Source: Alkalibacterium sp046484155 (GTDB lineage: Bacteria > Bacillota > Bacilli > Lactobacillales > Carnobacteriaceae_A). From it: DNA of 11,417 nt. The position numbers and the translations under genes are program-made. The notes beneath the pieces were generated by a model. It searched no databases and was not told the DNA's origin. It saw only the letters and a program-made list of their open reading frames with translations. The stretch covers positions 1 through 11,417 of the forward strand of contig NZ_JAWOBT010000078.1 in the NCBI RefSeq assembly GCF_046484155.1. Reading direction: 5' to 3'. Shown here in pieces: positions 6,076 through 11,417 of the stretch; within the stretch, counting starts at the first letter, position 1, and every line of letters begins with the position of its first letter.

Positions 6076-6903
6076 TCAAATACTGTCTTGTCTATTTAAA
6101 CGGTAAGCACTGTGGAAAACGGGTCCGACAAATTGATTGTATTTGAATCCAGCTTCAATGGCTTCCGTCACAAAGATTTTAGCTTTCTTAATAGCCTCAA
6201 TGGGTTCCAGTCCCTGAGCGATTCCAGCCGTGATAGCTGCGGCAAAGGTACATCCGGCACCATGGTTGTTGGCATTTTTTATTTTTTTAGAGGACAAAAT
6301 GATGTACTCATTGCCATCATAAATTAAATCGATGGCTTCGTCACCAGCGAGAGCTTTTCCGCCTTTGACGACAACGATTTTAGCCCCTTTTTCATGGATG
6401 ATTTTAGCAGCTTTTTTCATGTCGTCCAGGTTGAAGAGAAGACCCAGTTCAGCAAGCTGACCGGCTTCGAATAAGTTAGGTGTGGTGACGGCAGCTAACG
6501 GAATCAAGCGGTTCTTGATCGCTTCCACATTATCAGGGTTCAGCACTTCATCTTCACCCTTGCATATCATCACCGGATCGACTACTAGGAACATTTCCGG
6601 ATGTTGTTCGACTTGATCAGCAATCGCTTCGACGACTTCTGCGTTAGGCAACATGCCTGTTTTTGCGGCTCCGATATTTGGTCCGGCGAAAGCCGTGATG
6701 AGTTGGTCTGTGACCACTTGGGCACTCATGGCTGTGACACCGTGGCTCCAGTTGTTAGCTGGGTCCATCGTAGCAATGGTTGTTAAAGCGGCAATACCAT
6801 ACGTACCGTACTCGGCAAATGTTTTTAAGTCAGCGGCAATACCTGCACCGCCACTTGCGTCATTTCCGGCTATCGTTAATGTTAGTTTCGGTTGATTCAT
6901 CAT
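6076..6903 (-). CDS. pdxK: Pyridoxine/pyridoxal kinase, ThiD-like ribokinase family
   Basis: Phosphorylates pyridoxine, pyridoxal and pyridoxamine in vitamin B6 salvage. The 275 residues are close to Bacillus subtilis PdxK (YwdB) and its Staphylococcus relative, which evolved from the thiamine enzyme ThiD. Visible features are LTIAGNDASGGAGIAADLKT (8-27), KTGMLP (81-86), VVDPVMICKG (107-116), TPNLFEA (141-147) and NNHGAGCTF (212-220) with the anion hole. C114 and C218 correspond to the cysteine pair described for the S. aureus enzyme, where the second traps pyridoxal; this supports pyridoxal kinase over plain ThiD. Two ATGs are adjacent (6903 and 6900). GGAGG (6908-6912) lies 4 and 7 bases from them, so the second is slightly favoured. 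Divergent from the sirtuin gene. HMP-phosphate kinase activity cannot be excluded. Confidence 0.88.
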   Translation of the reverse strand: MMNQPKLTLTIAGNDASGGAGIAADLKTFAEYGTYGIAALTTIATMDPANNWSHGVTAMSAQVVTDQLITAFAGPNIGAAKTGMLPNAEVVEAIADQVEQHPEMFLVVDPVMICKGEDEVLNPDNVEAIKNRLIPLAAVTTPNLFEAGQLAELGLLFNLDDMKKAAKIIHEKGAKIVVVKGGKALAGDEAIDLIYDGNEYIILSSKKIKNANNHGAGCTFAAAITAGIAQGLEPIEAIKKAKIFVTEAIEAGFKYNQFVGPVFHSAYRLNRQDSI

Positions 6904-6948
6904 TTAACCTCCATGGTTTCATTACTAATGTTATAGTGGGTGATTACA

Positions 6949-6970
6949 AAAGAAATAGTATTATTTCTTT
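6949..6970. repeat. 22-bp palindrome in the divergent pdxK/sirtuin intergenic region (candidate operator)
   Basis: AAAGAAATA (6949-6957) and TATTTCTTT (6962-6970) are perfect 9-bp inverted arms separated by GTAT. It sits about 46 bp from pdxK and 78 bp from the sirtuin start, in the right place for a regulator of one or both promoters. AT-rich sequence raises the chance of coincidence. Confidence 0.5.
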
Positions 6971-7034
6971 ACGTCATAAGTATAATGGTTATAGAGAGAA
7001 TCTGCAAAATAATATAACTATAATCGGATCATTT

Positions 7035-7039
7035 AGGAG
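7035..7039 (+). promoter_or_regulatory. Ribosome binding site that fixes the sirtuin start at 7048
   Basis: AGGAG lies 8 bases before ATG 7048. A longer in-frame GTG at 7039 overlaps this site and would have no ribosome binding site of its own. Confidence 0.85.
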
Positions 7040-7047
7040 TGGTTGAT

Positions 7048-7779
7048 ATGGACGGAGCACAAGAGGTTGCTGAGTGGTTAGAAACGAGTCAGAATATTGC
7101 TGTCATTACAGGAGCGGGGATGTCGACCGAAAGTGGCATCGCAGATTTCAGATCGGCCAAAGGGCTTTACAACGAGCAGACAAATGAGGGGATCCCCATG
7201 GAAGAAGTGTTGAGCCAGTCTTTTTTTGATAAGTATCCCAAGGAATTTTACCGCATTTACAAAGAAAAATTACTGTACCCAAAGGCCCGGCCCAATAAAG
7301 GGCATCATTTTTTGAAACAGCTGGAAGATATGGGATACAAGGTGACGGTCATCACTCAAAATATCGATGGCCTGCATCAGAAAGCCGGGAGCAGTAACGT
7401 GCTGGAACTGCATGGCAATGCCAACAATGTGATTACCAAATCAGGCAAACTGGCGAGATTCGATGAAGCCAGTATGAATGAAGAAGGACTGAGTATCGGT
7501 GGAGAGTGGGCGCGTCCGGCGATCACTCTGTATGGCGAAGCACTCGATACAGCTATGCTTGACAGAAGTATTCAGGCTGTCAAAACAGCGGATATCCTGT
7601 TCGTTATGGGGACAAGTTTAAATGTCTATCCGGCAGCCGGCTTGATCTACGATTATACTGGAAGCAAGAGTGCTCTAATAAATAAAGGGTCGACGCCCTT
7701 GAATGCGCATTTCAACTTTGTTTTTGACGAGACGATCAGCGACTGGGTCGACGCTCTTTCAGCTCTTATGAGCGACTAA
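7048..7779 (+). CDS. Sir2-family (sirtuin) NAD-dependent deacylase lacking zinc-ribbon cysteines
   Basis: A 243-residue sirtuin; the family removes acyl groups from lysines using NAD, or ADP-ribosylates. NAD-site motifs are intact: GAGMSTESGIADFRS (22-36), TQNID (103-107), the catalytic histidine in LELHG (H122), RPAITLYGE (156-164) and GTSLNVYPA (188-196). Unusually, the small domain between LELHG and RPAI has none of the four zinc-binding cysteines, and the whole protein has no cysteine. The segment is still about normal length (127-155), so the module appears degenerate rather than deleted. Start ATG 7048 is chosen for its AGGAG site. Transcribed divergently from pdxK. Two TATAAT hexamers (6981-6986, 7019-7024) lie upstream without good -35 partners. 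A housekeeping lysine deacylase (CobB/SrtN-like) is likely, but activity or altered specificity is open. Confidence 0.9.
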   Translation: MDGAQEVAEWLETSQNIAVITGAGMSTESGIADFRSAKGLYNEQTNEGIPMEEVLSQSFFDKYPKEFYRIYKEKLLYPKARPNKGHHFLKQLEDMGYKVTVITQNIDGLHQKAGSSNVLELHGNANNVITKSGKLARFDEASMNEEGLSIGGEWARPAITLYGEALDTAMLDRSIQAVKTADILFVMGTSLNVYPAAGLIYDYTGSKSALINKGSTPLNAHFNFVFDETISDWVDALSALMSD

Positions 7780-7780
7780 C

Positions 7781-7820
7781 TCAAACACACGCATAGTTAT
7801 GATGTGATTTATCTGTTTGA
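7781..7820 (+). repeat. Inverted repeat between the sirtuin and Nudix genes
   Basis: TCAAACA (7781-7787) and TGTTTGA (7814-7820) are perfect 7-bp arms 26 bases apart, with a weak CACA/TGTG and CAT/ATG stem inside. No U-run follows, so termination is doubtful. The right arm overlaps the -35 region of the Nudix promoter. Confidence 0.35.
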
Positions 7821-7836
7821 ATAAGCCGTTCTTTGT

Positions 7837-7842
7837 TATAAT
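7837..7842 (+). promoter_or_regulatory. Extended -10 promoter of the Nudix-thioesterase pair
   Basis: TGTTATAAT gives a perfect extended -10. The -35 region 17 bp upstream (TGTTTG) is weak. A 5-bp inverted repeat, CGTTC (7827-7831) and GAACG (7843-7847), brackets the hexamer. Confidence 0.7.
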
Positions 7843-7881
7843 GAACGACAACGAAGGTTAACTAGGTAGGTGAAAAATAGG

Positions 7882-8502
7882 ATGATAGATAAAATAAAAA
7901 GAATAATGGCTGATCACCAGGCAAATGCCATTACGGAGCAAAAGAAATATGCGGTTCTGCTTCCCTTGGTCAAGGTGGATGATGCCATTCATGTGCTGTA
8001 TGAAGTACGGAGCCACCGCGTATCTCAGCCGGGAGAAACGTCTTTTCCGGGTGGTGCTGTCGAAGCAGGCGAGTCATTCCTTGAAGCAGCCACGAGAGAA
8101 ACGGAAGAAGAACTCAGGATCGATAAAAAAGCGATACAGATATTAGGAGAAATGGATTATATTGTCACACAGGCCCATATCATAAGGTGTTTTGTGGGCT
8201 GGCTGCCCGATAGTGAGGTAGCCCGATTGAAACCGAATGAAGAGGTAGAGGGTGTTTTTACTGTCCCACTCGATTACTTCTTGAACCATGATCCAAAGTA
8301 TTATGAAGTCAGGTTGAAAATGGAACAAGACGATGATTTTCCTTTCGAATTGATCTCTGGTGGGAATCAGTACAAATGGCGTAATATCAATCAGTGCATC
8401 CCGTTTTATGATTTAACGGATCATTATCTCTGGGGATATACGGCCCACCTCACTCATCGGTTCAGTGAACTAATAAAAGAAGGAACGTTTGAAATAGAAT
8501 AA
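7882..8502 (+). CDS. Nudix hydrolase, CoA-pyrophosphatase (NudL/YeaB) type
   Basis: The 206-residue protein probably hydrolyses coenzyme A or acyl-CoA to 3',5'-ADP and phosphopantetheine, or related pyrophosphates. The Nudix box runs from G58 to I80 (GAVEAGE then REtEEE), with catalytic Glu residues present. The normally conserved glycine near its end is arginine (EELRI). The stretch just before, RSHRVSQPGETSFPGG (43-58), matches the family signature that separates CoA pyrophosphatases from other Nudix enzymes. The ATG at 7882 is chosen because AGGTG (7868-7872) is about 9 bases upstream; a GTG at 7870, within that site, is an in-frame alternative. It is followed 27 bases later by an acyl-CoA thioesterase gene, so both may trim the CoA pool; this link is inferred. 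Substrate is not proven. Confidence 0.88.
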   Translation: MIDKIKRIMADHQANAITEQKKYAVLLPLVKVDDAIHVLYEVRSHRVSQPGETSFPGGAVEAGESFLEAATRETEEELRIDKKAIQILGEMDYIVTQAHIIRCFVGWLPDSEVARLKPNEEVEGVFTVPLDYFLNHDPKYYEVRLKMEQDDDFPFELISGGNQYKWRNINQCIPFYDLTDHYLWGYTAHLTHRFSELIKEGTFEIE

Positions 8503-8529
8503 CTACGGTAAGAAGGATGGATAAATAAA

Positions 8530-9069
8530 ATGATGGAAGAAACAAAACAAACGATTACGTGTAACGAAACAAGAGTCGTACAGACTCATCGGATCCTCCC
8601 ACCCGATTTAAACGATCACCAGACACTGTTCGGCGGGAAGTTGATGAGTTATATTGATGATACAGCCTCAATATCCGTGTCCAGGTTCGCTCGAACGAAT
8701 GATATCGTGACAGCTTCTATGGATGAACTCCATTTTATCCACCCTATCAGACCAGGGCATTCCGTTTGTGTGGAGACCTACGTAACCGGAGTCGGCCGCA
8801 CGTCGGTTGAAGTCTTCGCAAAAGTTCTGGGTGAAGAGTTAATGACGGGTGAAAGATATATCGCAGCAACCAGTTTCATCACCTTTGTCATCGTTGGACT
8901 AAGTAAAGATCAGTCATTGCCACATGTTCGATCGGAATCGAATGAAGAACAGATGATTTGTGGTGAATACCAGGACCGAAAAAAAAGACGTCTAGCTGAC
9001 CGCTCAGCCAACGAAAAATTAGTCGAAGCTATTTCCATTTTGCCTCCATGGATCACCAACGAGAATTGA
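8530..9069 (+). CDS. Acyl-CoA thioesterase, hotdog fold (YkhA-like)
   Basis: Hydrolyses acyl-CoA to free acid and CoA. The 179 residues match the Bacilli YkhA / YciA-ACOT group. Supporting features are TRVVQTHRILPPDLNDHQTL (14-33) with N28, FGGKLMSYIDD (34-44) carrying the likely catalytic aspartate, TASMDELHFIHPI (61-73), and GRTSVEVFAKV (89-99). Fold topology is a single hotdog domain of about 130 residues, followed by a charged C-terminal helix (about 135-172). Two adjacent ATGs (8530, 8533) are possible; the nearest purine-rich site, AAGGA (8513-8517), is 12 bases away, a little far. It is probably co-transcribed with the upstream Nudix gene. Preferred chain length cannot be read from the sequence. 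Confidence 0.93.
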   Translation: MMEETKQTITCNETRVVQTHRILPPDLNDHQTLFGGKLMSYIDDTASISVSRFARTNDIVTASMDELHFIHPIRPGHSVCVETYVTGVGRTSVEVFAKVLGEELMTGERYIAATSFITFVIVGLSKDQSLPHVRSESNEEQMICGEYQDRKKRRLADRSANEKLVEAISILPPWITNEN

Positions 9070-9090
9070 TTTTCAGATGTTGAAATGAAT

Positions 9091-9119
9091 AAAAACCACT
9101 AGAGAAAAGCTAGTGGTTT
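9091..9119 (-). terminator. Terminator between the thioesterase and HAD genes
   Basis: Perfect 10-bp stem AAACCACTAG (9093-9102) and CTAGTGGTTT (9110-9119) with a 7-base loop. On the minus strand it ends in TTTTTATT, a proper U-run for the HAD gene. On the plus strand only TTT follows, so termination of the thioesterase gene is weaker but likely, since the genes converge here. Confidence 0.9.
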
Positions 9120-9137
9120 GAACTCATCATGATTGAT

Positions 9138-10022
9138 TTAATCTGTGTAAAATTTTCCGCTCAACACACGCGAAATGGCCTCAGCCACCCCGTTCTGGCG
9201 GTTGCTGGATGTTTCGTATCGGGCGATTTCTTTTACTTCGGGTTCTGCATTGGCCATCGCAACAGAGTATTTTGCCCATTTCAACATGGATATATCATTG
9301 ATGTTATCGCCTAAAGTCATGACTTCATCAGCCTTGATACCTAATTTTTTGGCTAATTGAGAGACGGCAATACCTTTTTGAGCTTTTTCATGGTTGATTT
9401 CCAAATTACGTTGGCTGGAAGCGGTGATCGCTAAACGCGGAACTGTGCGATGCAGCTCGTCTTTAAGCGGATCAAGCACCTCACGCCCTTTTTTTGAATG
9501 GACGGATACTTTGAGGATGATGGCACTCTCGTCGTCAACGATCTCCTGATAGTCGTCGACGAATGTGATATCCATTTTATCCACATGTTCAGCCGCATTC
9601 TCCATGGCTTCTTCGTAAGAAGTGTCGGGGCTCATGTCATACAGCATGGCTGCCACCATGTCTAACCGTTTCTCTTTATTGTCGGAGAAAATCCCTTTGT
9701 TGGTCATGAGTTCTTCGTGGATATCGGTATAGTTATGAAATACAGATAACATGTTTCTGACTGTACTTTTTTCCAAGCCGCGGTTATACATGTTTTTCCC
9801 ATTCTTATCGAAATACTGCGCACCATTTTGAGCGATCAGTGGACATTTGATGCCGTTTTTCTCTAACAAGGGAAAAGCAAGCGGGAAATCGCGTCCTGTT
9901 GCGATAGCAAAGTGAATGCCTTGATGCTGCGCCCGCTTGATAGCAGCGATGTTGGCTTGACTGATGTCCATTTCGTGGTTTAGCAATGTGCCGTCCATAT
10001 CAGAAACGATTAATTTTATCAT
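9138..10022 (-). CDS. Cof-type HAD-IIB family phosphatase
   Basis: A 294-residue haloacid dehalogenase-type phosphatase; relatives hydrolyse sugar phosphates, FMN, PLP or other small phosphoesters in the cytosol. All four motifs are present. Motif I is SDMDGTLLN (7-15), with nucleophile D8 and D10. Motif II is ATGR (41-44). Motif III is a lysine in HEKAQKGIAV (211-220). Motif IV is GDNINDISML (238-247). The C2B-type cap lies between motifs II and III (about 75-205). I chose ATG 10022, just before IKLIVSDMDGTLL, because AAGGAG lies 11 bases upstream and because an upstream in-frame ATG (10058) lacks a ribosome binding site. It has its own promoter and terminator and is divergent from ung. Substrate is unknown. 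Confidence 0.93.
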   Translation of the reverse strand: MIKLIVSDMDGTLLNHEMDISQANIAAIKRAQHQGIHFAIATGRDFPLAFPLLEKNGIKCPLIAQNGAQYFDKNGKNMYNRGLEKSTVRNMLSVFHNYTDIHEELMTNKGIFSDNKEKRLDMVAAMLYDMSPDTSYEEAMENAAEHVDKMDITFVDDYQEIVDDESAIILKVSVHSKKGREVLDPLKDELHRTVPRLAITASSQRNLEINHEKAQKGIAVSQLAKKLGIKADEVMTLGDNINDISMLKWAKYSVAMANAEPEVKEIARYETSSNRQNGVAEAISRVLSGKFYTD

Positions 10023-10066
10023 ATGTGGGTCTACTCCTTTTTTCTCATTCATTCTCATCTATGAGT

Positions 10067-10072
10067 AGCATA
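10067..10072 (-). promoter_or_regulatory. Extended -10 promoter of the HAD phosphatase gene
   Basis: The minus strand reads TGGTATGCT (extended -10). The candidate -35, ATGTCT, is 17 bp upstream and matches the consensus at three of six positions. A transcription start near 10060 would leave a leader of about 38 bases. Confidence 0.6.
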
Positions 10073-10140
10073 CCAAAAATCAGATGAAAAGACATAATTT
10101 AATATTAAAGACTGAAATGTAAATTGAAAGGGCCGATTAA

Positions 10141-10824
10141 ATGACTATACCTGTAGAAAATGACTGGAAGCCTATACTGGAAAAAGCGACGGCAAATGAA
10201 TCATATAACGAACTGAAAACATTTTTAAAAAAAGAATATCAGACAGAGTACGTTTATCCCAAAGCAGAAAACATCTGGCAAGCTTTCGAATGGACCCCTT
10301 ATCACAAAGTGAAAGTCGTTATTTTAGGTCAGGATCCCTATCACGGTGACAACCAGGCACATGGACTAAGCTTTTCTGTCAATCCTGACATCACCATCCC
10401 CCCTTCGCTGCGCAACATGTATAAGGAACTGGAAACTGATCTAGGGATTTCTCCCGTATCACATGGTTACTTGAGGAAATGGGCAGAAGAAGGCGTGCTG
10501 CTGCTTAACACGGTATTAACTGTCCGTAAAGGAACGGCTCATTCTCATCAGAATAAAGGGTGGGAGGACCTGACGGATGCCGTCATTCGTGCATTGAATG
10601 AACGAGATAAACCGGTCGTCTTTCTTTTATGGGGCAATGCAGCTAAATCGAAACGGAAAATGATAGATGAATCAAAACATGTGGTCATCACTTCCGTACA
10701 TCCGAGTCCGTTATCTGCGTACAGGGGCTTTTTCGGCTCAAAACCCTTTTCCAGGACAAATGAAGCATTGGAAAAAATGGGACAAGCGCCTATCGATTGG
10801 CGGCTTCCCGAAAAACCACAGTAA
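10141..10824 (+). CDS. ung: Uracil-DNA glycosylase, family 1
   Basis: Removes uracil from DNA after cytosine deamination or dUTP incorporation, starting base excision repair. The 227 residues show every family-1 motif: the water-activating GQDPYHG (63-69, catalytic D65), LSFSV (76-80), the uracil-binding LLLNTVLTV (120-128, N123), LLWGNAA (162-168), and the minor-groove leucine loop HPSPLSAYRGFFG (187-199, H187), all at nearly the same numbers as in E. coli Ung. The ATG at 10141 has AAAGGG about 9 bases upstream. No convincing promoter hexamers are visible between it and the divergent HAD gene, only AT-rich sequence. It lies 91 bases before pta in the same direction; this gene order is, as I recall, common in lactic acid bacteria. 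Length is normal. Confidence 0.98.
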   Translation: MTIPVENDWKPILEKATANESYNELKTFLKKEYQTEYVYPKAENIWQAFEWTPYHKVKVVILGQDPYHGDNQAHGLSFSVNPDITIPPSLRNMYKELETDLGISPVSHGYLRKWAEEGVLLLNTVLTVRKGTAHSHQNKGWEDLTDAVIRALNERDKPVVFLLWGNAAKSKRKMIDESKHVVITSVHPSPLSAYRGFFGSKPFSRTNEALEKMGQAPIDWRLPEKPQ

Positions 10825-10873
10825 GCAAAAGGGGAAATAACCGGGTCTACTGTAATTCTTCAACTGAAAGTGG

Positions 10874-10879
10874 TAAGAT
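10874..10879 (+). promoter_or_regulatory. Extended -10 promoter of pta
   Basis: TGGTAAGAT is an extended -10. No good -35 lies 16-18 bp upstream. A leader of about 30 bases precedes ATG 10916. No convincing terminator separates ung from this site, so read-through from ung is also possible. Confidence 0.55.
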
Positions 10880-10915
10880 GAAGAGCGTATAAAAACAACG
10901 ATGGAGGTAATATTT

Positions 10916-11417
10916 ATGGAATTATTTGACAGTTTAAAAAGTAAAATCAAAGGAAAAAATTTAAAAATTATTTTTCCTGAAGCAACAGACGAACGCATCT
11001 TGGGTGCTGTTGTTCGTTTGTACCACGATCAGTTACTTACACCTGTTTTGATTGGTGATAAGGACGAGGTATCAACTGTTGCCAAAGAACATGGGTTCGA
11101 TTTGACAGGCATTGATATCATCAATCCAAATACTTACGACAAATACGATGAAATGGTTGAGGCCTTTGTTGAACGCCGTAAAGGAAAAGCGACTGAAGAA
11201 CAAGCAAGAAAACAATTGAGAGACGTAAACTACTTCGGGACGATGCTTGTATATATGGACAAAGCAGACGGCTTAGTCAGTGGTGCGATCCATTCTACCG
11301 GCGAAACCGTTCGACCAGCACTTCAAATCATTAAAACACGTCCTGGTGTCAGCCGTACGTCTGGCGCTTTTATCATGTTGCGTGGTCGTGACCAGGAAAA
11401 ATATGTTTTCTCTGACT
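10916..11417 (+). CDS. pta: Phosphate acetyltransferase, N-terminal half (runs off the window)
   Basis: Interconverts acetyl-CoA plus phosphate and acetyl-phosphate plus CoA. With acetate kinase it yields ATP from acetyl-CoA in fermenting bacteria. The visible 167 codons begin MELFDSLKSKIKGKNLKIIF, then PEATDERIL, and show PVLIGD, then ADGLVSGAIHSTGETVRPAL, then QIIKTRPGVSRTSGAFIML, all diagnostic of the single-domain Pta of Bacilli (about 325-330 residues when complete). No stop or frameshift occurs up to the edge. ATG 10916 is preceded by GGAGG (10903-10907) at 8 bases. It follows ung by 91 bases and has an extended -10 promoter of its own. The C-terminal half lies outside the window. Confidence 0.96.
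   Translation, partial: MELFDSLKSKIKGKNLKIIFPEATDERILGAVVRLYHDQLLTPVLIGDKDEVSTVAKEHGFDLTGIDIINPNTYDKYDEMVEAFVERRKGKATEEQARKQLRDVNYFGTMLVYMDKADGLVSGAIHSTGETVRPALQIIKTRPGVSRTSGAFIMLRGRDQEKYVFSD

Noticed and set aside
10023..10058. Twelve-residue N-terminal extension of the HAD phosphatase from ATG 10058.
   Set aside because: The family starts right at the IKLIVSDMDGT motif, and an AAGGAG site lies inside the extension, upstream of ATG 10022.
10814..10853. Inverted repeat CAGTA/TACTG after ung as a terminator.
   Set aside because: The arms are short and about 24 bases apart, and no U-run follows; it does not look like a rho-independent terminator.

Overview
The window looks like chromosomal DNA of a low-to-mid GC Gram-positive bacterium (Bacillota). 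The best guess is a Lactobacillales/Carnobacteriaceae-like lineage. The reasons are strong AGGAGG-type ribosome binding sites, sigma-A promoters with extended -10 elements, protein families typical of Bacilli (YkhA-type thioesterase, Bacillus/Staphylococcus-type PdxK, LURP-one/YxjI, YvrJ), and an ung-pta gene order that I recall from lactic acid bacteria. This placement is inference; no rRNA or other taxonomic marker is present.

Layout. 1-1040 (minus): the first 303 codons of a class II (B12-dependent) ribonucleotide reductase gene, nrdJ. The reading frame stops at a conserved glycine-rich motif, and what follows looks like the 5' part of a self-splicing group I intron that runs off the window edge. 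Two NrdR boxes 32 bp apart lie upstream of nrdJ. 1174-2276 (minus): an aldo/keto reductase with its own promoter and terminator. 2337-5125 (plus): a likely transcription unit of a small acidic hypothetical protein, uvrC and a GNAT acetyltransferase, ending in a strong bidirectional terminator. 5131-6903 (minus): a LURP-one/YxjI-like protein, a 55-residue YvrJ-like membrane peptide with its own terminator, and pyridoxine kinase pdxK. 7048-9069 (plus): a cysteine-free sirtuin, then a CoA-pyrophosphatase-type Nudix hydrolase followed closely by a YkhA-like acyl-CoA thioesterase. 9138-10022 (minus): a Cof-type HAD phosphatase. 10141-11417 (plus): ung and the 5' half of pta.

Functional themes. There is nucleotide supply and DNA repair (nrdJ, uvrC, ung) and acyl-CoA/cofactor metabolism (Nudix CoA pyrophosphatase, acyl-CoA thioesterase, pta, pdxK, NAD-dependent sirtuin). 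Most of the content is ordinary housekeeping. The notable exceptions are the intron-like interruption of nrdJ and the sirtuin that has lost its zinc-binding cysteines. No transposase, CRISPR array, tRNA or rRNA was seen, and no gene-free stretch exceeds 300 bases.
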